Source: Thiotrichaceae bacterium
GTDB taxonomy: Bacteria; Pseudomonadota; Gammaproteobacteria; Thiotrichales; Thiotrichaceae
DNA length: 18,124 nt
Reading direction: 5' to 3'
NCBI GenBank assembly: GCA_027008885.1
Contig: JALVDQ010000014.1
Coordinates: 1 to 18,124, forward strand
In this document: piece after piece, positions 8,496-15,779 of the stretch
How positions within the stretch are numbered: position 1 is the first letter of the stretch
How the letters are laid out: the number at the start of each line of letters is the position of its first letter
Notes under the pieces: generated by a model
What the model saw: only the letters and a program-made list of their open reading frames with translations
Told to the model about the DNA's origin: nothing
Databases searched by the model: none
Position numbers and translations under genes: made by a program

Positions 8496-8554
8496 GCTTG
8501 GTATTTTGTAGAGCAAGCCGCGATTATGGCTGGTTTCGCAAGGTTGTACCAAGC
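8496..8554. repeat. Inverted repeat with nested hairpin between convergent genes
   Basis: GCTTGGTA (8496-8503) and its exact reverse complement TACCAAGC (8547-8554) flank 43 bases that contain a smaller AGCC/GGCT pair. Just before it, CCCGCTT is tandemly duplicated (8486-8499). It lies between the ends of the glycosidase gene and fur. It could form a termination structure, but no T-run follows on either strand. Confidence 0.4.
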
Positions 8555-8568
8555 TCGCTACTGGCTAA

Positions 8569-8979
8569 TTAGTCCTCAAGAGGTTCCGCATAGAGAATAA
8601 AACAATGGTCAATGAGCCTGTAACCATGCTGTTTGGCTATTTCTTCCTGGCGTTTTTCGATGATTTCATCCTGAAACTCTATGATTTTGCCTGATTTCAT
8701 ATCAACAATATGGTCATGGTGTTCGCCACTATCTAGTTCAAATACTGCCTGACCCCCTTCAAAATTATGCCGAATCACCAAGCCTGCTGCTTCAAACTGG
8801 GTAAGTACCCGGTAGATTGTTGCCAGTCCGATGCCTGAATTGTCCTCTTCATTGCTGAGAATGTGGAACAGCTCTTCAGCACTAAAATGCTTTTGCGCGG
8901 ATGATTCCAGGATATTAAGAATGCGCATGCGTGGCTTGGTGATTTTTAGACCCGCTTCTTTAATGTCTTCTTTATTCAT
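8569..8979 (-). CDS. fur: Ferric uptake regulator Fur
   Basis: Iron-responsive DNA-binding repressor of iron uptake and related genes, acting as a cytoplasmic dimer. The 136 residues fit the family (about 135-150). The winged-helix domain contains KITKPRMRILNIL (12-24) and the recognition helix region GLATIYRVLTQFEAAGLVIRH (51-71, given here as landmarks); the dimerisation domain begins with the metal-binding HHDH at 87-90. Residues corresponding to the CxxC that many Fur proteins carry just after HHDH are D93 and S96 (IVDMKSGKIIEF), so that structural zinc site is absent; the only cysteine is C126. ATG at 8979 lies 39 bp after the stop of the LTA-synthase-like gene on the same strand, so it may be co-transcribed as well as having its own promoter. 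No strong ribosome-binding site is seen. Confidence 0.95.
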   Translation of the reverse strand: MNKEDIKEAGLKITKPRMRILNILESSAQKHFSAEELFHILSNEEDNSGIGLATIYRVLTQFEAAGLVIRHNFEGGQAVFELDSGEHHDHIVDMKSGKIIEFQDEIIEKRQEEIAKQHGYRLIDHCFILYAEPLED

Positions 8980-9018
8980 AATTATTTCAGTGACGCTAAG
9001 GGCTAATGCGACTAATGC

Positions 9019-10587
9019 TCAATTATTGTTTTCCTCGTCCATGAATTTACAGACAGGTTCTAACAAGGTTTGGGCAAGGTTTTCAATAGTAATAGTGTGT
9101 TGTTGTGTATCCTGCGATTTACTGTTTGTCCAGATTATATAGTCAGAATCATGGTTGTCATATTTTGTTTCTTCATATACCTCCGGCATACTGGGGATGT
9201 GATCACCATAAAAACATAATACATGTTTTTTGTCTGTGTGCCTAAAGGCATCGGTAAGTTGTTTTAGCATGTTATCGGCATTTTTTAAATGTCTCAAATA
9301 AACAGTAAGGTCATTAATCTTTTCAAGATTGGCTGATTTTGGATAGTCTTCCAGATAGTCATGCTGCTCTGCCGGGCTGGTTTTTTCAAGATGCAAAGGA
9401 CCATGATTTTCCATGGTGATGCTAAAAATAAACAAGGGTCTGTCACTGTATTTGTGTGTGATTTGCAGTATTTTTTCGCTAACGGACTGATCTGAAATAT
9501 AGGGACCGAATTTTTGCGCATCAGCAAAATCCTCAATGTCAATAAATTCATCAAAACCCAGCCTGGGAAATAAGCGCTCACGACCAAAGAAGGAGGCAGG
9601 ATGCGGATGAATACAGACACAGTAATATCCCAATGATTGCAGTAATGAGGCAATTGAAGTTACAGGGTATTTATTTAAAAACTGGTATGGGTAGAAACGA
9701 AACAGCTGCAGTTTTTTATTTTTAATACCGCTGAGAAAGGCAAACTCACTGCGCATGGTGTTGGCACCCCAGGCGGGAACTTTGAGTTGTCCGTACTGTA
9801 GTGATTCGGCACAAATCTTGTCAAATGATTGAAGCACCTGTTTTTTTATGGACGGATGCAAACGTCGCGCATCAAAAAAGGATTCGCTTTGAATCACCGT
9901 AATATTGGGTTTGTTTTCTGATGCAGATAAAAAAGTATGTAAAAAGGGGGGGGATGGGTTGTTATCAGTAAAAAGCGGAGATTGAGCCAGTGCTTTTTTT
10001 ATTTTCTGCCGATGTTTGTCGCTAAATGCCTGTACTGCATAAATAAACAGACTGTTTTGCAATCCATATTGATGAATGTCCTCAGCAGGCTTCATTGTTA
10101 TTTGCATTGCCAAAGCCTGCTGTCTGGCAGAAATATAAAGCCCCAAAAGCAAACCAATACTTGGTGCAATTCGTTGCCAGCTAAATGGCAAGGCGGGTTC
10201 CAGTTTAAGCACAGTAATAATGAGTGCGATAATAAGCAGTGGTGCGAGAATAACTGGCACTAATCCCAGAAAAGGAAAATAAAGACGCGGATGTTTAAAC
10301 GCCTGAGAGAACATCGCAAAGTCTGAAAACACCATGGGTTCCCTGAGCGCCTTGTATTTTGCGTTGTTTACAGCGACCAGGATAATCAGAAAAACAAAAA
10401 TGGCTATGCCTGAAAAAACAGCGCGCTGCACAATCAGGGTGAGCGCAATAAATACCATACTCACCAGTGATATCTGCAATCTAAGTGACTTCAGATCAGG
10501 GCGAGCAGGTGCTTCAGGTTTAAGCCAGCGCTCAGGCAAAAAAGAAACTAAAATGGTCGCAAGCAGGGTTAAAACAAAAGATAGCAC
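9019..10587 (-). CDS. LTA-synthase-like membrane sulfatase-fold transferase
   Basis: Inner-membrane enzyme with an extracytoplasmic alkaline-phosphatase-superfamily domain, related to lipoteichoic acid synthase; probably transfers phosphoglycerol or another phospho-group to a surface polymer (inference from family and neighbours). With the GTG start at 10585-10587 the protein has 522 residues: about five hydrophobic segments in residues 1-155, then the catalytic domain. Key residues seen are E235 (QSESFFD), the nucleophile T277 (WGANTMRSEF), H395 (MENHGP) and D462/H463 (FYGDHIP). I chose the GTG because it overlaps the upstream TAG by one base (TTAGTG) and follows GGAG by about 9-10 bases; an upstream ATG at 10698 would overlap the dehydrogenase gene by 112 bases. 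A C8 tract (plus-strand G8 at 9946-9953) encodes part of residues 211-214 between the membrane and catalytic parts. Confidence 0.87.
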   Translation of the reverse strand: MLSFVLTLLATILVSFLPERWLKPEAPARPDLKSLRLQISLVSMVFIALTLIVQRAVFSGIAIFVFLIILVAVNNAKYKALREPMVFSDFAMFSQAFKHPRLYFPFLGLVPVILAPLLIIALIITVLKLEPALPFSWQRIAPSIGLLLGLYISARQQALAMQITMKPAEDIHQYGLQNSLFIYAVQAFSDKHRQKIKKALAQSPLFTDNNPSPPFLHTFLSASENKPNITVIQSESFFDARRLHPSIKKQVLQSFDKICAESLQYGQLKVPAWGANTMRSEFAFLSGIKNKKLQLFRFYPYQFLNKYPVTSIASLLQSLGYYCVCIHPHPASFFGRERLFPRLGFDEFIDIEDFADAQKFGPYISDQSVSEKILQITHKYSDRPLFIFSITMENHGPLHLEKTSPAEQHDYLEDYPKSANLEKINDLTVYLRHLKNADNMLKQLTDAFRHTDKKHVLCFYGDHIPSMPEVYEETKYDNHDSDYIIWTNSKSQDTQQHTITIENLAQTLLEPVCKFMDEENNN

Positions 10588-11357
10588 TAACGTCTTGCTC
10601 CATACGAAAACAGTCGCATAAACCAGTCTGAAATTGCCGCCGGCAATATTGCCAGAAACCACATACCAAGATTGAGTGGAAAAGGAAACGAGATGCACGC
10701 ACGATTTTTTGCAAGCCCCCGATAAATAATATCGGCGGCTTTTTCTGCTGAAATCATAAGTGGCTTGTCACCCTTAAATTTGGCGCTTAAATCAGATTCC
10801 ACAAACCCCGGGCAGATTGCATTAACCTGGATATTGTCTTCAGCGAGCCAGCCACGCAGTGCTTCGGCATAAGACTTTAGCGCAGCTTTACTGGCACAAT
10901 AGGCAGGTGTGATGGGCATCCCCCTATAAGCTGCGAGTGAGCTAACAATCGCAATCTGCCCCTGTTTGCGTTGTTGCATCCTGCTCAAGAGCGGATTCAG
11001 GCTTGCCAGAACGCCATACAAATTGGTGTCGATCACATGACAGATGGCTTCCCATGATTCTGCTTCGCCATTTTCACCAATGCTGCTGGTAACGCCGGCA
11101 TTGCAGATAATCAGGTCAATCGGTGTACTGGCATCAATGCTTGCAATCAAGCTCTGCAAAGCACTAAAGTCAGTAACATCAACAGAGTGATATTCGACAG
11201 TGGACTGTTTTGCCTCACACTGATTTGCAACTGCCTGGAGTTTTTGCCTGTTTCGGGCAAGCAGAATCAGGTGTTTGTCCTTGTCTGCATAGCGTTTTGC
11301 CAGGGCTGCGCCGATTCCGGCACTGGCTCCGGTAATCAGAATATTTTGTCCTGCCAT
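10587..11357 (-). CDS. Short-chain dehydrogenase/reductase
   Basis: NAD(P)-dependent oxidoreductase of the classical SDR family; substrate unknown. The 256 residues show the cofactor motif TGASAGIG (9-16), D60 after the fourth strand (YHSVDVTD), the CNAG version of NNAG (85-88), the catalytic serine around S139/S140 in IVSSLAAY, and Y153/K157 in YCASK. PGFVESD (183-189) is the usual segment after the active site. A hydrophobic C-terminal stretch (about 223-243, ending in a basic SYGARR) may anchor it at the membrane. Its ATG overlaps the last base of the KpsS-like stop codon (TAATG), and its TAG overlaps the GTG of the next gene, so the three genes are translationally coupled. Context suggests it modifies a capsule or surface-polymer precursor, or its lipid or sugar donor; this is inference. 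Confidence 0.9.
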   Translation of the reverse strand: MAGQNILITGASAGIGAALAKRYADKDKHLILLARNRQKLQAVANQCEAKQSTVEYHSVDVTDFSALQSLIASIDASTPIDLIICNAGVTSSIGENGEAESWEAICHVIDTNLYGVLASLNPLLSRMQQRKQGQIAIVSSLAAYRGMPITPAYCASKAALKSYAEALRGWLAEDNIQVNAICPGFVESDLSAKFKGDKPLMISAEKAADIIYRGLAKNRACISFPFPLNLGMWFLAILPAAISDWFMRLFSYGARR

Positions 11358-12652
11358 TACTCGCTCAGGAGACCATTGACTGTTTTTTGTGGATGGTGAG
11401 TTGTTGCCGTAGCATCATCGGCTTGTGCTATTGTTTTGGATTTCAGTTGAAATGCTTTGAGACTGCCTGCTACCGCCATTTTTATTGCCTGCTGATTATA
11501 GAAGCCCCCATTGATCTGGGTTTTTTCTATCACATAGGAATAAAAAGACTGAAACAGTGCCGGATTGGCGGGTGTTGCCTGCGTCCAGAAATCATCCAGT
11601 AAACCCTGGAAGGTTAGCCCCGGCATGTCGTAAATCGCTTTTCCCAGGGCAATAACGGGGCAGCCCAGACCCAGTGAGGTCATGCCTACGGTGCTATTAA
11701 CCAGTACCGTGCCTTTGGCTTTTTTAAGCAAGGCATCAAGATTACCTGCCTCAAGATAAACGATGCGACTGCTATGCAGTCCATTTTCTTCAGTAGCTTG
11801 TTTGATAATTTTTGGGTAATTGCTAAACCAGGGATCCAGCGGGTGGTTTTTTATGACCAGGATAGCGTTTTTATCGGCATGTTTGGCAAATGATTCAATC
11901 GTGACCTGGATGACCTCAGTGACACTGTCAACGGATGAATGTAATCTTATTTGAGAATCAGCATTAAGCTGTAAAGGGAGTATATAAAAAGGCTTGTCAC
12001 TGCTTAACAGAGTCTCGATCTGTTTTTTTGATTTATGGTTGTAGTAAAGCCACAAAGAGGGAAAGCGGCGCGCAAACCCCCAGTATTCACGCATAAAATG
12101 GTCGGGGCGATGACTGCGATAATGTGGAAACAACGGTTTTAGCAATGATTTTGCAATATGATAGCGGATATCATGCCAGCCGCGAATAGCCAGTTTGTAC
12201 GGTGCTTCTTCGCATTTTTTATCAGTCTGACAGTTATTTTTTAAATACCACTCAGGATCTTTGGGAAGGCAGGAGTGCGCGTTGACACCTTCGCTTTCCA
12301 GCGTCACCCAGTAGGGTCGCGCGTAGCCTTCTTCAAATACATGGATATTGATATTGTTCTGTTTTGCCAGTTGTATGGCTGGAGTGTGTACGGGGCGCGT
12401 GTCACCAAACAGAATAATGTCGCTAATCTGATATTTATCAAATACTTTTTGATAAAAGTCGGGAAGCTCTGAAATTTCCTTGCGGAAATTTATGTGTTTT
12501 AAAGCCGTTGAGAAAAAACGTCCAGAGAGTAAATCGCCCCCATTAAAATTTATTTTTAGTGCTTTTGCTCCCGCGTCATTCAGTGCCTTTTCAAGTTCTG
12601 AAAAGAATGGACTGGCTACACCCTGCAATAATAAAAATGAACGCTGATACAT
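11357..12652 (-). CDS. kpsS: KpsS-like capsule polysaccharide glycosyltransferase
   Basis: Member of the capsule-synthesis family that includes KpsS/LipB, which places the first Kdo residue of the poly-Kdo linker on a lysophosphatidylglycerol anchor for ABC-exported capsules. The 431 residues start with RSFLLLQGVASPFFSEL (4-20), the family's N-terminal signature, followed by INFNGGD (34-40), LFGDTRPVH (81-89), FEEGYARPYW (106-115), LPLQLNADSQIR (225-236), IKNHPLDP (267-274), LVNSTVGM (317-324) and YDMPGLTFQG (341-350). No signal peptide is seen, fitting a cytoplasmic enzyme. ATG is at 12650-12652. It is the first gene of the coupled three-gene set. KpsC and the export genes are not in the window, so whether a full capsule system exists cannot be judged. 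Somewhat longer than E. coli KpsS (about 390). Confidence 0.88.
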   Translation of the reverse strand: MYQRSFLLLQGVASPFFSELEKALNDAGAKALKINFNGGDLLSGRFFSTALKHINFRKEISELPDFYQKVFDKYQISDIILFGDTRPVHTPAIQLAKQNNINIHVFEEGYARPYWVTLESEGVNAHSCLPKDPEWYLKNNCQTDKKCEEAPYKLAIRGWHDIRYHIAKSLLKPLFPHYRSHRPDHFMREYWGFARRFPSLWLYYNHKSKKQIETLLSSDKPFYILPLQLNADSQIRLHSSVDSVTEVIQVTIESFAKHADKNAILVIKNHPLDPWFSNYPKIIKQATEENGLHSSRIVYLEAGNLDALLKKAKGTVLVNSTVGMTSLGLGCPVIALGKAIYDMPGLTFQGLLDDFWTQATPANPALFQSFYSYVIEKTQINGGFYNQQAIKMAVAGSLKAFQLKSKTIAQADDATATTHHPQKTVNGLLSE

Positions 12653-12704
12653 ATTTTAGTTTTTTTTAGTGAAGTTTATGGGTATCCCGATTAATACATG
12701 CCCC

Positions 12705-12721
12705 GGAAGCCTGCCCGAAAA
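12705..12721 (+). repeat. Dispersed intergenic repeat, degenerate copy 2
   Basis: GGAAGCCTGCCCGAAAA resembles the GGAGCYTGTCCGAGAA core with substitutions. Together with the opposite-strand copy at 12844-12860 it brackets about 120 bp of the region upstream of the KpsS-like gene. Sequence outside each core also looks alike (GGGTA ... TTAATACAT versus GGGTA ... TAATTTAT), so the pair may be the degenerate ends of one small inverted-repeat element. Confidence 0.35.
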
Positions 12722-12807
12722 TAGTGAGCCTACTGTGGAAAAGCTGAATTTGGCTAGATTTTTCCCGTTAAATAGAGCAACAATTAGCCTCTCTTGATAA
12801 ACTCACC

Positions 12808-12837
12808 TTATAACAATTCTGAAATTTTCGTTTTCAA
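12808..12837 (-). promoter_or_regulatory. Candidate sigma-70 promoter for the KpsS-SDR-LtaS-like operon
   Basis: On the minus strand TTGAAA (12837-12832) is followed after 18 bases by TTATAA (12813-12808). Transcription would start near 12800, giving a leader of about 150 bases before the KpsS-like ATG at 12652. It is the best -35/-10 pair I found in the 350-bp gap, but it is not proven. Confidence 0.35.
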
Positions 12838-12843
12838 TCCCAG

Positions 12844-12860
12844 CTTCCGGACAGGCTCCT
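12844..12860 (-). repeat. Dispersed intergenic repeat, copy 3
   Basis: The minus strand reads AGGAGCCTGTCCGGAAG, then about 20 bases later AAAATTT. The same core followed by AAAATTT at similar spacing recurs at 17151-17186 and 18028-18062. This copy sits immediately upstream of the candidate promoter at 12808-12837. Confidence 0.45.
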
Positions 12861-13002
12861 GATAAATTAGTAGCGTACCCTGCGTTTATTATACCCATCC
12901 CCCCCTTTTTTTGCATGTTTTTATTCATAACTATTTAGTTTACCCGCTATTTTTCTCAATAGCATGGCTTTACTTCGCAGCGGAAACCGCAGAGGATGTT
13001 TT

Positions 13003-13581
13003 TTAATTTGTAAATTGCACCCAGGGATATTTTTTATCATCCTTGACGCGACTCCAGAACAGGGTACCAGAGTGTCTCCACGGATCGAGTACGATGCCGG
13101 TTTCAAAAGGCTGTCCTTTTGCAGTTACAACCAGTGTATTGTGTTCTCTCCAGTAATTTCGACGGAATGCGACACCATGATAAAACTGCAAGGATTTCAT
13201 TGGTCTGTTGATTTGTTCTGCCATGTCATGGGTCCACTGATAGCAGAGTCCACGAGGTCTGTAGCCATAGTTTACAAGTACATTGTGATACAGTGGCGGG
13301 CTGGTTAGCTGATAACGATTGGCAAGAACTTTGGGGTAAAGAACGGCTTCTCTGGCGACAAAGCGGGCTTCAGAAGGGATGATGTTTGGACCAAGCGACA
13401 TGATTGCCTGATACAAATCGTTAATTTTTTTTTCGTCTGCGGGATTAATGGCGGGAACCACAGTGCTGCCTTTGTTGTTAACATAAGCTCCATCGTAATG
13501 TATGCTGGAACAGGCGCTCAAAAAAATCATCGCCAGGCTTGCAAGCAGCAGATAGACTGTTTTTTTAGTATTATTTCTCAT
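13003..13581 (-). CDS. Lipoprotein with predicted transglutaminase/papain-like Cys-His-Asp set (paralogue B)
   Basis: Not a family I can name. The 192 residues open with a lipoprotein signal peptide whose lipobox is LSAC, so C24 would be lipidated and the protein anchored in the envelope. After a helical segment (NDLYQAIMSLGPNI, about 54-67) and AREAVLYPKVLANRYQL (76-92) come three islands shared with the next gene: GLCYQW (C113), EHNTLVV (H147) and VLDPWRH (D166). Cys at a helix start before Trp, then His-Asn, then Asp-Pro-Trp, with 34 and 19 residue spacing, resembles the catalytic triad order of transglutaminase-like cysteine enzymes. This is inference from motif layout. The start at 13581 has AAGGAG with 9-base spacing. 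It lies 20 bp after its paralogue in an apparent operon. The protein ends soon after the Asp island. Confidence 0.8.
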   Translation of the reverse strand: MRNNTKKTVYLLLASLAMIFLSACSSIHYDGAYVNNKGSTVVPAINPADEKKINDLYQAIMSLGPNIIPSEARFVAREAVLYPKVLANRYQLTSPPLYHNVLVNYGYRPRGLCYQWTHDMAEQINRPMKSLQFYHGVAFRRNYWREHNTLVVTAKGQPFETGIVLDPWRHSGTLFWSRVKDDKKYPWVQFTN

Positions 13582-13601
13582 TCGTATAAACTCCTTGTTT
13601 C

Positions 13602-14258
13602 TCAGTTAATCTGGCTTTGCTGCTCGTCAGTTTTTTGCAGTTTGTCGTTATGGGGTACATAAGTTTTGCTGCCATCAGCATTCAGGATATAAGTTCTTGG
13701 ATAATATTTTTTCCACTGATAATTTGGATCATCTTTGGTTTTTACCCAGTACAGAATACTGTTGTGTCGCCAGGGATCAAGTATAATCGCATCTTCTATG
13801 CCCTTACCCAGTGCCGCAACAGTAAGAACATTGTGTTCATACATGCCTCCCTGGTTGGCAACAGCGCGTTGTAGAGTGAGTGTCTTGTAGTGTCGCTTGC
13901 CGATATGAGCAGTCATATCGCGCGCCCATTGAAAACACAAGCCTTTTTCACGTCTGCCGGTATTGACCAGGACATTCTGATAATTGGGCGGCCACATCAG
14001 TCGATACTGATTCGCAAGATATTTAGGGTAAAGAACTGCCTCGCGTGCTACCCAGGCAGCTTCATCAGGGTCAATATTCGGTCCAAGATTCATGATTGCT
14101 TTGGTCAGATCCCTGATTTTTACCTGATCACCTCCCTCTATAGCGGTGACTGTGGTGATTTTTTTTTCCTTGTCAAATCCAATATTATCATAGTGAACGC
14201 TACAGCCTGAAAATATCAGGGCAGACAGAATTAGCAGGGTTAAAAATATTTTTCTCAT
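13602..14258 (-). CDS. Lipoprotein with predicted transglutaminase/papain-like Cys-His-Asp set (paralogue A)
   Basis: A 218-residue paralogue of the downstream gene. The signal peptide ends in the lipobox FSGC, so C19 would carry the lipid. Shared blocks include IMNLGPNIDPDEAAWVAREA (55-74), LYPKYLANQYRL (76-87), NVLVNTGRREKGLCFQW (95-111), YEHNVLTVAA (140-149) and AIILDPWRHNSILYW (157-171). The candidate catalytic residues C108, H142 and D161 are 34 and 19 residues apart, exactly as in the neighbour. It differs by a C-terminal extension of about 30 hydrophilic residues (YPRTYILNADGSKTYVPHN and on). The ATG at 14256-14258 has no strong ribosome-binding site. It lies 92 bp downstream of ubiG on the same strand. 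A role in envelope protein or peptide processing or crosslinking is possible, but no substrate is suggested by the context. Confidence 0.82.
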   Translation of the reverse strand: MRKIFLTLLILSALIFSGCSVHYDNIGFDKEKKITTVTAIEGGDQVKIRDLTKAIMNLGPNIDPDEAAWVAREAVLYPKYLANQYRLMWPPNYQNVLVNTGRREKGLCFQWARDMTAHIGKRHYKTLTLQRAVANQGGMYEHNVLTVAALGKGIEDAIILDPWRHNSILYWVKTKDDPNYQWKKYYPRTYILNADGSKTYVPHNDKLQKTDEQQSQIN

Positions 14259-14350
14259 CTTTTGTTAGTGTTTGCCTGGTCTTTAATTGGTTTTTTAATC
14301 GTCTGAATCTGTGACTTCAGTAAGGCACGGTGAAGTTACGGGTTCAGGTA

Positions 14351-15091
14351 TCAGTTTTTGCTAAAATACATCATATAATTTATGCTGACATCGTTACCTA
14401 GCTTGTAACTTTGCAGCAGCGGGTTATATGTCATACCGCTTATGTTTTCAAGATGCAAGCCCGCTTTTCTTGCTGCATTCTCAAGTTCAGACGGACGGAT
14501 AAATTTGCCGTATTCATGGGTACCTCTGGGTAGCATTTTCAAAAGGTATTCCGCCCCAATAATCGCCAGCGCAAAGGATTTTGGATTTCTGTTAATGGTG
14601 GAAAAAAATACATGACCCCCAGTTTTTACCAGTTTTGCACAGGACTGAATAATTGAAGCAGGATCAGGCACATGCTCCAGCATTTCCATACAGGTAACGA
14701 CATCAAATTGCCCGCTTTGTTCCTCGGCTATCTCTTCTACTGTAACCTGACGGTACTCAATATTGTTTATACCAGACTCCAGTGCATGCAGTTCAGCCAC
14801 TGATAAAGGTGCTTCACCCATATCAATACCGAGTGTTCTGGCGCCTCGAAGTGTGATGCTTTCAGAGAGGATTCCACCACCACAGCCGACATCAATTACT
14901 TTCTTGCCTTTTAAACCACCGCAATGCTCGTCAATATAATTGAGTCGCAGCGGATTTATATCGTGCAGTGGTTTAAATTCGCTTTCCCTGTCCCACCAGC
15001 GGTGCGCCAGATCGGCAAATTTTTTTATCTCGTTTGCATCGACATTAGGTGCCTGTTTGCTTTCAGTTTTGTGCTGAACCTGGGCGTGCAT
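14351..15091 (-). CDS. ubiG: Ubiquinone biosynthesis O-methyltransferase
   Basis: SAM-dependent methyltransferase that carries out both O-methylation steps of ubiquinone synthesis at the cytoplasmic side of the membrane. The 246 residues match UbiG length. Near the N-terminus [19 protein letters not shown] (25-43) and INPLRLNYI (45-53) are diagnostic. Motif I is [13 protein letters not shown] (65-77), the acidic residue after strand 2 is D90 in LGIDMGEAP, and [11 protein letters not shown] (134-144) is the post-motif region. [14 protein letters not shown] (190-203) and GMTYNPL near the end are also typical. ATG at 15091 is preceded by AGGTAA about 6 bases upstream. It is divergent from a small membrane protein gene, with 69 bp between the starts. 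Confidence 0.96.
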   Translation of the reverse strand: MHAQVQHKTESKQAPNVDANEIKKFADLAHRWWDRESEFKPLHDINPLRLNYIDEHCGGLKGKKVIDVGCGGGILSESITLRGARTLGIDMGEAPLSVAELHALESGINNIEYRQVTVEEIAEEQSGQFDVVTCMEMLEHVPDPASIIQSCAKLVKTGGHVFFSTINRNPKSFALAIIGAEYLLKMLPRGTHEYGKFIRPSELENAARKAGLHLENISGMTYNPLLQSYKLGNDVSINYMMYFSKN

Positions 15092-15126
15092 GTGATTACC
15101 TGTTCGTTTATCAAAATTAGTACGCT

Positions 15127-15132
15127 ATTATA
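15127..15132 (-). promoter_or_regulatory. Candidate -10 element for ubiG
   Basis: TATAAT on the minus strand, 36 bases before the ubiG start, in the 69-bp divergent gap. No good -35 sits at the expected distance, so support is limited to the -10 match. Confidence 0.3.
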
Positions 15133-15160
15133 TAGAATCTGGATTCAAAAATTTAATTAA

Positions 15161-15709
15161 ATGATTCGATTCTTACCTGGTATTTTGATTATACAAATAG
15201 CTACCGCAGCACTGGTTATGCTGGCGCCTGAAAACCTGCAAGGACTTGCCTGGCTACGCCTGTTGATTCCCTTGTTAGTCGTAGGGTTTTTCTCGGCTTT
15301 CTGGTTCTCGTCCATTGCAAAACATAGTAGCAAAGATGAAATTTCACGCTTGCAGGAGCAACATGCACGAGAGCGTGAAAAATTGCAAATCAATGCAGAA
15401 AGAGCCAAAACCCGCATAATCAAAAAAACCCAGCAACAAATTGCCAGAGAATCCAGATTAACGCATGGCAAGGCGAATTTTAAGGTGGGTGCTGCACTGG
15501 CAGGTGTGATAGGCTTTGGCGCATTAATGTTATTGACCCAGTTTTTAACCCTGGGAGTCGTGACATTAACCACAGCAGGCGGTGCGCTCGGCGGCTATTT
15601 TTATCGTGTCCGCAAGGAAAAAAACAGTCGCTTGCTCGAGCCTGGAAAAAGTGGTCAGCCTAAAGTCATTCCTGCCGAAAAATCAGGAAAAAAATTACTC
15701 AAGCGTTAA
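15161..15709 (+). CDS. Membrane protein with a central coiled coil (hypothetical)
   Basis: Function unknown. The 182 residues contain two hydrophobic segments at the N-terminus (about 4-22 and 30-50), a charged helical stretch with coiled-coil character (about 55-100: EISRLQEQHAREREKLQ, then RAKTRIIKKTQQQIARES), a Gly/Ala-rich hydrophobic hairpin (about 107-148, including GGALGGYF) and a basic tail ending in KKLLKR. The likely topology is an inner-membrane protein with the coil on one face. ATG at 15161 is the first start in frame and directly follows the divergent promoter region, but no ribosome-binding site is recognisable. It is divergent from ubiG and followed by a convincing terminator, so it is probably transcribed alone. 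No catalytic motif is apparent. Confidence 0.72.
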   Translation: MIRFLPGILIIQIATAALVMLAPENLQGLAWLRLLIPLLVVGFFSAFWFSSIAKHSSKDEISRLQEQHAREREKLQINAERAKTRIIKKTQQQIARESRLTHGKANFKVGAALAGVIGFGALMLLTQFLTLGVVTLTTAGGALGGYFYRVRKEKNSRLLEPGKSGQPKVIPAEKSGKKLLKR

Positions 15710-15715
15710 TTATAT

Positions 15716-15736
15716 CTTGTGCCCGGGCAAGTTTTT
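15716..15736 (+). terminator. Rho-independent terminator
   Basis: CTTGT GCCCGG GCAAG (15716-15731) forms a 5-bp stem, including one T-G pair, and is followed directly by TTTTT. It starts 7 bp after the stop of the plus-strand membrane protein gene, between it and the converging rfbB. Confidence 0.6.
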
Positions 15737-15779
15737 GAAATACCGCTAAAATCCGTTATGGCTGTTAATTTATTTTAAT

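Noticed and set aside
10588..10698. N-terminal extension of the LTA-synthase-like protein from an ATG at 10698
   Set aside because: It lies wholly inside the dehydrogenase gene; a GTG at 10587 overlaps the TAG stop by one base and has a GGAG ahead of it.
12899..12912. C7T7 run upstream of the KpsS-like gene as a second slippage tract
   Set aside because: It lies outside the coding region and away from the candidate -35/-10 spacer, so no effect on expression can be argued.
12921..13106. 61-codon minus-strand frame overlapping the end of the paralogue B lipoprotein gene
   Set aside because: It is a different frame of the same strand across a well-supported gene and has no coding features.
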